Source: Clostridium peptidivorans (GTDB lineage Bacteria; Bacillota; Clostridia; Clostridiales; Clostridiaceae). From it: a stretch of DNA of 64,000 nt. Location: assembly GCF_900205925.1 (NCBI RefSeq), contig NZ_OAOD01000002.1:62001-126000 (forward strand). The letters run 5' to 3'. The first letter of the stretch is position 1. Every line of letters starts with the position of its first letter. This document shows, piece after piece, positions 16,650-25,748 of this stretch. The notes beneath the pieces were generated by a model. That model was not told where the DNA came from and searched no databases. It saw only the letters and a program-made list of their open reading frames with translations. The position numbers and the translations under genes were made by a program.

Positions 16650-17834
16650 TTAATAAGCTATTAAATCCATAATATTTATCATAGGTATCAAAAGTCCTAT
16701 GACTATACTTCCTACCATAAAAGAAACTATAATTATCATTACAGGCTCTAAATATATAGATAATTTATCTACTTTTTCATAAATTTCCTGTAAATACATA
16801 TCTGCTATTTTTAGCAACATTTCTTCTATATTTCCCGCTTCCTCTCCTACTTCTAGCATAATGATCTTTTCTTTATCAATTAAATTTAACTTTTCAAAAG
16901 CCTCTGAAATAGACTTTCCACTTTTAAGCAGATTAAGTACTTTTAATATCTTTTCTTTAAAAAATATACTGTTTAATGAACTTTGAAGTTTTTCCAAAGA
17001 ACTCAATATATCTATGCCCGATAAGAATAAAAAGCCTAGATAATAAAATATTTTTTGGAGCTCATAGCTCCTAAACAAAGTTCCAACATATGGTATACCA
17101 TATGTTACTCCTTTAAAATCCTTTATTTTATTTATTAATTTTGATTTGATTCCTACAGATATAAAAAGTAAAATTAGTAGGATAAGAAAAATATTGTTGT
17201 ATGTTTCTTGGAATAGAAATATTATAATCTTTGTATATGCAGGAATTTGTCCACCGAGATCTTTTAATGTTTGCAAAAATTCAGGAAGTATATTTGTTAT
17301 AAGAAATGATGTAATGCATATTGATGTTATAAAAACTATGAAGGGATATATAAATGCTTTTTTTATTTTTTGTGTAAGTTTCATCTCTTCTTTATAATGC
17401 ATTGCTAGATTATTTAATATTTCTACAAGTTTACCACTCTGTTCTCCAGCAAATATCATTTCTATAAAAAGTGATGGATATATATTTTCTTGAAGCTTTA
17501 AAGAAGAATAAAGACTTTCTCCTTTTAAAATGTCATCTCTTATTTTATATAAACTTTCCTTTAACTTTTTATTTTTTGTCTTATCTGATATTAAATTTAT
17601 AGCTTGAATTAAATTTATTCCTGACCTTAATAATGTTTCAAGGCTTTTACATAGCATATATAAAGTATTTTTATTTATTTTTTTATTAACATTTAATAAA
17701 TCAATTTTTCTTTTATACCCTAAGAGATACCATCCATTTTTTCTTAAATCATATTCAAGCTCTCCAACATCTTTTGCCCTAAATATTCCTTTTTTATATT
17801 TGCCATCTAATTTTACAGCTTTGTAACTATACAA
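16650..17834 (-). CDS. pilC: Type IV pilus/type II secretion inner-membrane protein (PilC/ComGB)
   Basis: This is the polytopic platform protein of the pilus machine, with two T2SSF domains (about 50-175 and 255-380) and three or four membrane helices. Family signatures are MIFAGEQSGKLVEILNNLA and MLEVGEEAGNIEEMLLKIAD, with EPVMIIIVSFMVGSIVIGL at the end (in part). I place the start at TTG 17834, 11 bases after AGGGG; GTG at 17843 is the alternative but lies only two bases from that site. It follows pilB by a few bases. Confidence 0.9.
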   Translation of the reverse strand: MYSYKAVKLDGKYKKGIFRAKDVGELEYDLRKNGWYLLGYKRKIDLLNVNKKINKNTLYMLCKSLETLLRSGINLIQAINLISDKTKNKKLKESLYKIRDDILKGESLYSSLKLQENIYPSLFIEMIFAGEQSGKLVEILNNLAMHYKEEMKLTQKIKKAFIYPFIVFITSICITSFLITNILPEFLQTLKDLGGQIPAYTKIIIFLFQETYNNIFLILLILLFISVGIKSKLINKIKDFKGVTYGIPYVGTLFRSYELQKIFYYLGFLFLSGIDILSSLEKLQSSLNSIFFKEKILKVLNLLKSGKSISEAFEKLNLIDKEKIIMLEVGEEAGNIEEMLLKIADMYLQEIYEKVDKLSIYLEPVMIIIVSFMVGSIVIGLLIPMINIMDLIAY

Positions 17835-17848
17835 TTTATTCACCGCCC

Positions 17849-19264
17849 CTATAGCTTTTTCACTTCATTAAAACTTGTTACTCCTAGATTTACAAGGTTT
17901 AATGCATTTTCTTTAAGGGGTATATAATTTAGCGAAGCATTATACTTATTAAATTCATCTATGGAAAAGTTCTTAGTAATTATTTTTTTATGATTTTCAT
18001 CTATTCTGATAGCTTCATAGGCTGCAGTTCTTCCACTATATCCAGTTCTATTACAATATGGGCATTCATACTTATTATTTATATTTTTACAATGAGGACA
18101 TAGTTTTCTTATAAGTCTTTGAGATATAACTCCTACAAGTGCATTTGCTACTAAATAAGGCGGCACTTTCATATCTAAAAGCCTTAAAACAGAAGACGGT
18201 ATGTCACTAGTATGTAATGTAGAAAAAACTAAATGCCCTGTTATTGCTGCCCTCACTGCTATTTGCGCCGTTTCTTCATCTCTTATTTCTCCTACCAATA
18301 TTACATCAGGGTCTTGCCTTAATATACTTTTTAGTCCCGTTGTAAAAGTAAGTCCTGTTTTATTATTTACATTTATTTGATTTATATCTTTCACATAATA
18401 CTCTACTGGGTCCTCTATAGTAATTATGTTTTTGTGTTCCTTATCCATCTCATTTATCATTGAATATAAGGTGGTAGTCTTTCCGCTCCCCGTAGGTCCT
18501 GTAACAAGTATCATCCCATAAGGAATACTCAAAAAACTCTTTATTAGTTTTAAACCCTTCTTGTCAAATCCTAATTTTGAAAGAGATATATTTTCATTAT
18601 CTTTATAGAGAATTCTTAAAGCCAATTTTTCTCCATAAATTGTTGGCATACTTGAAACTCTTATATCATAAATTTTAGAATTTATTTCGTGTTCAAATTT
18701 TCCATCTTGAGGTATCTTCTTTTCTGTAATATCTAAATTACTTAGTATCTTTATTCTTATTATAATTTGATTAAATATATCCTTCGGTATTTCCTGTGCC
18801 TTATATAAAACTCCATCTATCCTAAATCGTATAATAACATTATGGTCATTAGGTTCTAAATGTATGTCACTTGACTTTTTAAGTATAGCTTCGTTTATAA
18901 TATAATTTACAATTTTTATAATTGGAGAATTTAAATTCTCCTGTTTAATAAGTTGATTTTTGCTATCTTTTTCTTCATTTAGTTTATATACTGCCTCTTG
19001 TACTTCTTTTACTTCATAACTTTTATATATTAAATTTAAGACTTTTTCTTTATCCCCTTTAAATACTTCTATATTCTTTTTAGAAACAAATTTTACTTCT
19101 TCTATTGCATAAGCATTCAAATCTTCTGATGAAATTAGCTGGAGCGTATCCTCAATAATTTTAAAGGGTAATATTGAGTATCTCCGTGAAATATTCATAG
19201 GTATAAGCTTAAGTGCCTCGCTACTTATTTTCAACGTGTCTACATCTATATACCTTAATTCCAA
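17849..19264 (-). CDS. pilB: Pilus/secretion assembly ATPase (PilB/ComGA/GspE)
   Basis: This hexameric ATPase powers pilin extrusion. It has an N-terminal MshEN domain, then the catalytic domain with Walker A GPTGSGKTTTLY (about 256-267), an Asp box around PVEYYVKDI, Walker B DPDVILVGEIRDEET and a His box at HLVFSTLHTSD. A zinc-binding CPHC...CPYC pair lies near residue 415, typical of PilB/GspE. The start is probably TTG at 19264 (AAGGAAGG upstream); GTG at 19273 is possible. It is the first gene of the operon, just after a terminator. No PilT is seen nearby, so retraction is either absent or encoded elsewhere. Confidence 0.93.
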   Translation of the reverse strand: MELRYIDVDTLKISSEALKLIPMNISRRYSILPFKIIEDTLQLISSEDLNAYAIEEVKFVSKKNIEVFKGDKEKVLNLIYKSYEVKEVQEAVYKLNEEKDSKNQLIKQENLNSPIIKIVNYIINEAILKKSSDIHLEPNDHNVIIRFRIDGVLYKAQEIPKDIFNQIIIRIKILSNLDITEKKIPQDGKFEHEINSKIYDIRVSSMPTIYGEKLALRILYKDNENISLSKLGFDKKGLKLIKSFLSIPYGMILVTGPTGSGKTTTLYSMINEMDKEHKNIITIEDPVEYYVKDINQINVNNKTGLTFTTGLKSILRQDPDVILVGEIRDEETAQIAVRAAITGHLVFSTLHTSDIPSSVLRLLDMKVPPYLVANALVGVISQRLIRKLCPHCKNINNKYECPYCNRTGYSGRTAAYEAIRIDENHKKIITKNFSIDEFNKYNASLNYIPLKENALNLVNLGVTSFNEVKKL

Positions 19265-19337
19265 AATATTCACCTTCCTTTATTATCCATTTAAGATACT
19301 ATCCATTATCTTTTAAAATAATCAGCTGAAACAAAAA

Positions 19338-19387
19338 AAGTGACTTTATTTATATAATTCTTTAAAAATCATATAAATAGGTCACTT
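19338..19387 (-). terminator. Terminator after the lipoprotein gene
   Basis: A long imperfect hairpin with outer AAGTGACC/GGTCACTT-like arms is followed on the minus strand by seven T. It separates the dapF-lipoprotein transcript from the pilus operon. Confidence 0.75.
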
Positions 19388-19393
19388 CTCTTA

Positions 19394-20458
19394 TTATTCA
19401 CTTGCTATTTTATAATATGACGGTTCATCCGAAATTAATATATTAGAATTTTCATCTTCATTATATAAAAACACATCATTTTTTAACTTAGTATCTTCAG
19501 AATATCCTAAATAATATATAAATCCTCTATCGTCTAAAGCTAATCCTCCATTTGGATCAACAAATTTAGGGAAATCATAATTTACCTTGCTTAAACTTAA
19601 ATCATCTAGAGATAATTTAAATAAATTAACTTCCTCTTGATTATCAGCTGCAATTAAAAATATTTCTTTTTGTTTTTTATTATATACTCCATCATATATA
19701 ATTTGAAAATTTGTATCTAATTTTTTTAAGGAGTTGTCACTTTTATTATATATCATTAAATTATTTGATTCACCATTATCGAAAAGCATAAGTAGATTTC
19801 CATCAAAACATATAAAAAATTTACAATATCCGTTAAGTACAGGTGTATATACTGTTTCTTCTTGATTCTTTATATTGTATTTAAAAACATTTGTACCTTT
19901 GTCCTCTGATGCTCCGTAGTATAATATTTCATCTTCATTTAGCCATGCATATAAATTTCCAGATACTAATGTTTGATTTTTAAGCAAAACAGGTTTATTT
20001 CCCTTTATATCGTATATTTTAAGCCCTTCTGCACTATCTAGTGAATCTTCTTTAAAGCTCCTATATGCTAAATAGTTAGCATTAGGAGATAGCTTCATAT
20101 CCTCAGCAGCATAAAACTCCTGTAAAACTTTTTCTCCATTTAAACTTAATATTTTAATGATACTTTTATTAAAATTTTTCCCTTTAGAAATTACCTCTTT
20201 AGACACATATACCTTGTTTTCATTATTATATTTTATATCACTTATATTTTTCAATTTGTCTATGCTTTTTAAAGATAGTTCTTTTTCTTCAAGAATACTT
20301 ATATTATTTTCTTCACTTCTTAATATAGAAACTGTAGGATATTTAGGTAAAACTACTTGTGAAACATTATCATCTGCTTTTTTATTAGTACAAGAACAAG
20401 TAACTATCATTAGAAATATCAGTGTAACTAATAAAATGTATCTTTTAATAAGCGTCAT
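19394..20458 (-). CDS. Putative lipoprotein with beta-propeller-like body
   Basis: The 354 residues begin with a signal peptide whose hydrophobic core ends in a lipobox-like TCSC (cysteine about 24), so it is likely a lipid-anchored surface protein. The body repeats patterns such as LKIYDIKGNKP, VFKYNIKNQEE, LMIYNKSDNS and VFLYNEDENS, suggesting a TolB/WD-like propeller. I do not recognise a named family. Its ATG overlaps the dapF stop (TAATG), so it is co-translated with dapF, but no functional tie to diaminopimelate synthesis is evident. Confidence 0.8.
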   Translation of the reverse strand: MTLIKRYILLVTLIFLMIVTCSCTNKKADDNVSQVVLPKYPTVSILRSEENNISILEEKELSLKSIDKLKNISDIKYNNENKVYVSKEVISKGKNFNKSIIKILSLNGEKVLQEFYAAEDMKLSPNANYLAYRSFKEDSLDSAEGLKIYDIKGNKPVLLKNQTLVSGNLYAWLNEDEILYYGASEDKGTNVFKYNIKNQEETVYTPVLNGYCKFFICFDGNLLMLFDNGESNNLMIYNKSDNSLKKLDTNFQIIYDGVYNKKQKEIFLIAADNQEEVNLFKLSLDDLSLSKVNYDFPKFVDPNGGLALDDRGFIYYLGYSEDTKLKNDVFLYNEDENSNILISDEPSYYKIASE

Positions 20459-21282
20459 TACTCTAATTTATACTCTCCTACAAATACTGTTTCAGCAGGT
20501 CCCTTCATAAACACTCCTAAAGGATCAACTTCTATGTCAAGTCTTCCTCCTGGCAATTCTACTCGCACTTTTGAACTTACAAGACCTAATTTATTGCATG
20601 CAATAACAGCTGCACAGCTTCCTGTACCACAAGCTAAAGTAGGCCCTGCTCCTCTTTCCCACGTTTTAACTTTGATGTTTTCTCTATCCACAACTTCACA
20701 AAAATTAACATTTGTTCCTTTAGGAAACAAGTGAAATTTTTCTATAGCTCTACCTTCTACTACATCAAAATCCTCTAATTTTCCTATTATAATAGTATGA
20801 GGAACTCCCATAAGTAATGAGGTTATTGTGTATGCTCTATCATTTATTTGCAACTCTTTTTCAATTATTTCATTATCACTATTTGCTGGTATATGCTTAG
20901 GACTAAAAGACGGAATTCCCATATCTATTTTTATATTAACTGCTTTCCCATTACTAATTTCTAAAAATGCTTCTTTAATTCCATCTCCTGTTTCTATTTT
21001 CATATTTTTTTCTTTTACTATTTCTTTATCATATACATACTTTGCAAAGCATCTTATTCCATTACCACACATAGATGCATAAGATCCATCTGCATTGATT
21101 ATTATCATTTGTATAGAAGCTATAGTGCTTTTAGTTACAATAATAAGCCCATCTGCACCTATTCCAAAATGTCTATCACATAACTTTTTAGCTATATCCC
21201 CATACTTTTCTTTATATATACCATTAATATCATCAATAACGATAAAATCATTCCCATTTCCATGCATTTTTACAAATTTCAT
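20458..21282 (-). CDS. dapF: Diaminopimelate epimerase
   Basis: It converts LL- to meso-diaminopimelate for lysine and peptidoglycan synthesis. Both catalytic cysteines are present, C72 in MCGNGIRCFAKY and C218 in LACGTGSCAAV. The N-terminus KFVKMHGNGNDFIVID is typical. The 274 residues match the family. It starts divergently from rqcH. The MurE in this window has the DNPR motif of meso-diaminopimelate ligases, consistent with use of its product. Confidence 0.97.
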   Translation of the reverse strand: MKFVKMHGNGNDFIVIDDINGIYKEKYGDIAKKLCDRHFGIGADGLIIVTKSTIASIQMIIINADGSYASMCGNGIRCFAKYVYDKEIVKEKNMKIETGDGIKEAFLEISNGKAVNIKIDMGIPSFSPKHIPANSDNEIIEKELQINDRAYTITSLLMGVPHTIIIGKLEDFDVVEGRAIEKFHLFPKGTNVNFCEVVDRENIKVKTWERGAGPTLACGTGSCAAVIACNKLGLVSSKVRVELPGGRLDIEVDPLGVFMKGPAETVFVGEYKLE

Positions 21283-21447
21283 AATTGCTACCTCCTAAAA
21301 ATATCAAAAATAGTTTACTACTTTATGTAAATAATATCAATGATTAAATATATCTTTATTTTAAATTTTTATAATGTTATACTATATACTACGAGAAAAG
21401 GCCATAATTTACCTTTACTCACACATTGTTTTGAAAGGATGATTACT

Positions 21448-23181
21448 TTGGCATTAGACGGTATTTTTTTATATAGCCTCTCTCAAGAACTTAAGGATAA
21501 AATCACTGGAGGCAAAGTAGAAAAAATAAATCAACCTGAAAAAGATGAACTACTATTATCCATAAAAAAGGATAGAGTAAGTTTTAAGCTTCTTATAAGT
21601 GCTAGTGCTGTGTATCCTAGAATTCATTTTACAGATATAGCAAAAGAAAATCCAATGTCTCCACCTATGTTTTGTATGCTTTTAAGAAAATATTTAACCA
21701 CTTCTCGAATTGTAGATGTTCGACAACTTGAATCAGATAGAGTGTTATTTTTGGATTTTCAAAGCAAAGATGAATTTGGTTTTGACAGCATTTATACTTT
21801 AGTAATTGAAATAATGGGAAGGCATAGCAATATAACTTTAGTACGTGCTAAGGATAATATGATAATGGATAGCATAAAACATATTACTCCAGATATAAAT
21901 AGCATTAGATGTCTTTATCCTGGAATAAAGTTTGTATATCCACCTTCTTCAGAAAAACTAAATCCATTTAACTATTCATACGAAGATTTATTTAAATTTG
22001 TTACTGAATCAGAACTAAAAATAGATAAAAATTTCTTTTCTAAAGTATTTACAGGAGTAAGTACTGGATTATCTAAAGAACTACATAATAGATTAACCTT
22101 AGAAAATATTACTCTTTCCTTAGAAAACTTAAATGTCATAAATGATTATGTATATAAGCAATTTAGTAATTTATACAATAAAAACTTTTATTTTGCAACA
22201 TATTCTCTAGAAAATCATTTGAAAGATTTTCACTGCATTAAGCTAACTTACATGAATGATTATGATGTGATAGAATACACTTCTCCTTCAAAGCTTTTAG
22301 ATAGATACTATGCTGAAAAGGATAAAGATGATAGATTATCTAGTAGAACTTCTAATTTACAAAAGCTTGTAAATACAAATTTAGATAGATGTTTAAAAAA
22401 ATTAGATATACTTAAAAATAACTTAAAAGAGTGTGAGGAAAAGGATAGATATAGAATATTTGGAGAACTATTAACTGCTAACATATATAATATAAAACCA
22501 GGAGATGAAAGTATAGAGGTTTTAAATTATTATAGTGAAGATGGAGAATTTGTTAAAATAAAATTAGATCCAAATAAGTCTTCTTCTCAAAACGTACAAA
22601 TTTATTTTAAAAAATATACTAAGTTAAAAAAATCCGAAGAGGCTGCATTAATACAAATAGAAAGCGCTAAAGATGAAATTAGCTATCTTCAATCAGTACT
22701 CACAAATATATTAAATATTGAGGATTACAATAGCATTGATGAAATTAAAAATGAGCTTATGGAAACAGGATATATAAAATTCAAAAAGGATTCTAAAAAG
22801 AAAGATAAGAAAAGTAAACCGATGCATTTTGTATCCTCTGATGGTATAGATATATATGTTGGTAAAAACAATATTCAAAATGACTTTTTGACACTAAAAT
22901 TTGCAGATAAAAATGACATATGGCTTCATACAAAGGAAATTCCAGGTTCACATGTAATTATAAAGCATAAAGGAAATTTACCTGAAACCACATTAGATGA
23001 AGCAGCAAATTTAGCAGCTTATTATAGTAAGGCTAAAGATTCTTCTAAAGTTGCTATAGATTATACTGAAGCTCGTCATGTTCACAAACCAAATGGTGCA
23101 AAACCTGGTATGGTAATATATTATACAAATAAAACTATATATATAACTCCTGAAAAACCAAACTTAGAAAAGCTTCAATAA
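21448..23181 (+). CDS. rqcH: Ribosome quality control factor RqcH (NFACT family)
   Basis: RqcH binds peptidyl-tRNA-blocked 50S subunits and adds C-terminal alanine tails that mark the stalled peptide for degradation. With the TTG at 21448 (AAAGG nine bases upstream) the protein starts MALDGIFLY and has 578 residues, like B. subtilis RqcH (YloA). In this numbering the Asp-Arg pair needed for Ala tailing falls at D97-R98, exactly as in Bacillus. The NFACT-N domain, a coiled coil (about 310-440) and NFACT-R with DIWLHTKEIPGSHV follow. The ATG at 21439 is too close to the ribosome site. Older names are fibronectin-binding protein or YloA. Confidence 0.95.
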   Translation: MALDGIFLYSLSQELKDKITGGKVEKINQPEKDELLLSIKKDRVSFKLLISASAVYPRIHFTDIAKENPMSPPMFCMLLRKYLTTSRIVDVRQLESDRVLFLDFQSKDEFGFDSIYTLVIEIMGRHSNITLVRAKDNMIMDSIKHITPDINSIRCLYPGIKFVYPPSSEKLNPFNYSYEDLFKFVTESELKIDKNFFSKVFTGVSTGLSKELHNRLTLENITLSLENLNVINDYVYKQFSNLYNKNFYFATYSLENHLKDFHCIKLTYMNDYDVIEYTSPSKLLDRYYAEKDKDDRLSSRTSNLQKLVNTNLDRCLKKLDILKNNLKECEEKDRYRIFGELLTANIYNIKPGDESIEVLNYYSEDGEFVKIKLDPNKSSSQNVQIYFKKYTKLKKSEEAALIQIESAKDEISYLQSVLTNILNIEDYNSIDEIKNELMETGYIKFKKDSKKKDKKSKPMHFVSSDGIDIYVGKNNIQNDFLTLKFADKNDIWLHTKEIPGSHVIIKHKGNLPETTLDEAANLAAYYSKAKDSSKVAIDYTEARHVHKPNGAKPGMVIYYTNKTIYITPEKPNLEKLQ

Positions 23182-23199
23182 TTTTATTGAAGCTTTTCT
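23166..23199 (+). terminator. Terminator overlapping the rqcH stop codon
   Basis: Fifteen-base perfect arms (23166-23180, 23185-23199) with a four-base loop. The left arm contains the last rqcH codons and part of the stop. A T-rich sequence follows on the plus strand. Confidence 0.8.
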
Positions 23200-23244
23200 T
23201 ATATATTCATATGTTTTCCTCCATAATATTACATCTTATATTTT

Positions 23245-23517
23245 CTATTTGCTTTCATCATCCAATTCTTCAATTTCAAATTTATCAAAATTTATTTCTT
23301 CAATAAAATTATTTTCATCAAAATAAGTTTTATTTCTATTGTTATACTCTTCTAAATTATGATTAAGCCAGTAAGGCTTAGCAATATCTAATTCCTTACA
23401 TATTTCCGTTACTGCTTCTTTTAAAGCTTCTTGATATGTATCTTTTAGTACTAGTTCAACTACTTTATCTTTAATTATCTTATTATCCTTTATTAGTTTT
23501 CCCCAAATTCTTAACAT
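23245..23517 (-). CDS. Small conserved-looking protein of unknown function
   Basis: The 90 residues have no membrane helix and an acidic C-terminus. The N-terminal MLRIWGKLIKDNKIIKD, then a helix with YQEALKEAVTEICKELDIAKPYWLNHNLEEY (in parts), suggests a small alpha/beta protein. GGAGG precedes the ATG, and codon use is like that of its neighbours, so I regard it as real. It is convergent with rqcH and downstream of uraA. I do not recognise a function. Confidence 0.8.
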   Translation of the reverse strand: MLRIWGKLIKDNKIIKDKVVELVLKDTYQEALKEAVTEICKELDIAKPYWLNHNLEEYNNRNKTYFDENNFIEEINFDKFEIEELDDESK

Positions 23518-23601
23518 CAGCTACCTCCTAAATGTAAACTTTTTTATTTCTTTTTTAATTTTATAACAAAACTTTAATTATTGCTACAAATAAAATAATT
23601 T

Positions 23602-23630
23602 AAAAAGGAAGTTTGCATATGCAAACTTCC
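23602..23630 (-). terminator. Terminator after uraA
   Basis: A 24-base perfect palindrome (23607-23630) is followed on the minus strand by five T. It ends the pyrR-uraA transcript. Confidence 0.85.
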
Positions 23631-23665
23631 TCACTTTTTCAAACTTCTAGTACCTTATTTATAAA

Positions 23666-24988
23666 TTATACTGCCTTTGCTTCTTTATCATCTGATGAAT
23701 TTGGTACTTCTTCTTCTGATTTACTTACTTTAGGAAGTATTATATTTAATATTATTCCTACTAAAGTTGCAAGAGCTACACCTGCTATTTCTACTGGAGC
23801 TCCATTTACTGTAAACTTAATTGCTGCTCCACCTATACCTAAAACTATTATAACAGATGATATAACCAAATTTCTTTTTTTACTAAAATCAACTTTATCT
23901 TCTACAAATACTCTGAATCCTGATGAAGCTATTATTCCGAAGAGTAATATACTTACTCCTCCCATTATTGGCATTGGCATAGTTTCTATTATAGCTGCTA
24001 CAGGTCCTATAAAGGAAAGTATAATTGCAAGTATTGCAGCTCCTCCTATTACCCACACACTATAAACTCTAGTTATAGCCATAACTCCTATGTTTTCTCC
24101 ATAAGTTGTATTTGGAGGACCTCCTGCAAGTCCAGCAAAAATTGTAGCTACTCCATCTCCAAGTATTGATCTATGCAGACCTGGATCCTTAGTAAAATCT
24201 TTCCCAACTACATTGTTAACTACATAAACGTGACCTATGTGTTCTGCCAGTGTAACAAATGATACTGGTGCCATAAGTATCATTGCATTTAAATTAAACT
24301 TTGGTGCCATAAAAGGTGGCAGGTGGAATAATGGTGCTTGTAAAATCTTATTTATACTTTCATCTGGAACTGCTCCTAATATAAAAGCTGCTATATATCC
24401 TGTTATCATTGCTATAAGTATAGGAATTACTCCTAAGAATCCCTTAAAGTACATAGTTCCCAGAACACCAACACCTAAAGTTATCATTGAAACTGCAATC
24501 CAAGCCCATCTTGGCACACCTTCCATGGAAGGTGCCGTAAAGGCTGAGTTTAGGCCCGCCCAATTTATTGCAACCCCTGCGAGTCCTAATCCTATAACTA
24601 TAACCACAGCTCCAACCACTACTGGAGGTAGTAATTTATTTATCCAATTTGTACCAGTAAAACTAATTATTAATGATACAACCACATATACGATACCCGC
24701 TGCTATTACTCCTGAAAGCATTGCTTGCTTCCCGTATGCAGAAGATGCAACAGTCATCGGCCCAATGAACGCAAAGGATGAACCAATGTATGAAGGCAAT
24801 TTTGCCTTAGTACATAAAATATATAAGAGTGTTCCAACACCACTAGCAAAGAGCGCTATAGATGGGCTCATGCCTGTAAGCATCGGTACAAGTATAGTAG
24901 CCCCTACCATAGCAAACAAGTGCTGAAAACTTAACGGTATTGTCTTTAAAATAGATAATTTTTCATTTACATCTACATAATTTTTCAT
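23666..24988 (-). CDS. uraA: Uracil permease (NCS2 family)
   Basis: This 440-residue protein has about 12-14 membrane helices and imports uracil with protons. Signatures are QHLFAMVGATILVPMLTGM near the start, FVTLAEHIGHVYVVNNVVGKD with the substrate-binding glutamate, and GGPPNTTYGENIGVMAITRVYS. It follows pyrR by about 60 bases and shares the PyrR-regulated leader, so uptake should fall when UMP is high. B. subtilis has the same pyrR-pyrP order. Confidence 0.95.
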   Translation of the reverse strand: MKNYVDVNEKLSILKTIPLSFQHLFAMVGATILVPMLTGMSPSIALFASGVGTLLYILCTKAKLPSYIGSSFAFIGPMTVASSAYGKQAMLSGVIAAGIVYVVVSLIISFTGTNWINKLLPPVVVGAVVIVIGLGLAGVAINWAGLNSAFTAPSMEGVPRWAWIAVSMITLGVGVLGTMYFKGFLGVIPILIAMITGYIAAFILGAVPDESINKILQAPLFHLPPFMAPKFNLNAMILMAPVSFVTLAEHIGHVYVVNNVVGKDFTKDPGLHRSILGDGVATIFAGLAGGPPNTTYGENIGVMAITRVYSVWVIGGAAILAIILSFIGPVAAIIETMPMPIMGGVSILLFGIIASSGFRVFVEDKVDFSKKRNLVISSVIIVLGIGGAAIKFTVNGAPVEIAGVALATLVGIILNIILPKVSKSEEEVPNSSDDKEAKAV

Positions 24989-25052
24989 TCATATTCCCCC
25001 TTTTTTAGCCTCTCTGGGCTAATTTAAAAGTATATACTAGCTTACAAAAAGC

Positions 25053-25589
25053 TTATACTTCATAAATTTTTACTGAATCTTCGCCATCTATTTCACTTAC
25101 TGCTACTGAAACTATTTCTTCATGGGATGTAGGTATATTTTTACCAACATAATCTGGTCTTATAGGAAGCTCTCTGTGTCCTCTGTCTACCATAACTGCA
25201 AGCTGTATCATATTAGGTCTTCCATTATGAAACACTGCATCTATAGAAGCTCTTACTGTTCTTCCAGTATATATTACATCGTCAACTATAATTACCTTTT
25301 TATCCTTAATTTCAACTTCTATTTTATCATTATTTACATTTGGATCATCATTTATAGTACTTAAATCATCTCTGTATAATGTGATATCTACAATTCCTAC
25401 CGGAACCTTAACCCCTTCAAATTCTTCAATATTTTTAGCTATTCTTTGTGCAAGAGGTACTCCTCTTCTCTTTACTCCTATTAAAACTATATCTTCTACA
25501 CCTTTGTTCTTTTCTATTATTTCATGTGATACTCTAGCTAATGCTCTTTTCATTGCCTTGTCGTCTAAAATAACTGCTTTTAAATTCAT
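25053..25589 (-). CDS. pyrR: PyrR bifunctional regulator/uracil phosphoribosyltransferase
   Basis: PyrR binds UMP and pyr mRNA to promote termination, and also makes UMP from uracil. The 178 residues include the PRPP loop [16 protein letters not shown], the start [23 protein letters not shown] and [22 protein letters not shown] (in parts), all typical. Its own leader (25614-25725) carries a PyrR-binding-like loop and a terminator, implying autoregulation. Confidence 0.97.
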   Translation of the reverse strand: MNLKAVILDDKAMKRALARVSHEIIEKNKGVEDIVLIGVKRRGVPLAQRIAKNIEEFEGVKVPVGIVDITLYRDDLSTINDDPNVNNDKIEVEIKDKKVIIVDDVIYTGRTVRASIDAVFHNGRPNMIQLAVMVDRGHRELPIRPDYVGKNIPTSHEEIVSVAVSEIDGEDSVKIYEV

Positions 25590-25613
25590 TTTTTAACCAC
25601 CTTTCACAAAATA

Positions 25614-25698
25614 TAAAAAAGCGTCTTGATCTGTGTATCAAGACGCACTTATACTCTACTACCTATATCGCGCCTTATGATCTCACAGGACCACTTAA
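25614..25698 (-). promoter_or_regulatory. PyrR-type transcription attenuator upstream of pyrR-uraA
   Basis: On the minus strand the leader first contains GTGGTCCTGTGAGATC (around 25680-25695), which matches the UCCNGNGAG core of PyrR-binding loops. It then has a terminator: ten-base perfect arms (25621-25630, 25637-25646), six-base loop, then seven T. Upstream sequence can pair alternatively with the terminator arm. When UMP-PyrR binds, the terminator should form. Family mechanism is established; its use here is inferred from the motifs and the downstream gene. Confidence 0.85.
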
Positions 25699-25719
25699 AG
25701 GAAACTTATTTCTATAAAT

Positions 25720-25748
25720 AGAATATCATTAATTTAATATTATTTCAA
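25720..25748 (-). promoter_or_regulatory. sigma-A-type promoter of the pyrR leader
   Basis: TTGAAA (25748-25743), 17 bases, TATTCT (25725-25720) on the minus strand. It overlaps the last codons and stop of rluD and would start transcription about 20 bases before the PyrR-binding loop. Confidence 0.65.

Noticed and set aside
21301..21440. In-frame upstream ATG at 21340 as rqcH start
   Set aside because: The extra 36 residues are unlike the family; a TTG with correct ribosome-site spacing gives the conserved MALDG start and Bacillus-like numbering.
23613..24926. Plus-strand ORFs of 150 and 229 residues opposite uraA
   Set aside because: They are exact antisense shadows of the permease gene; their composition (proline/threonine/isoleucine-rich) reflects its reverse complement and no ribosome site is present.
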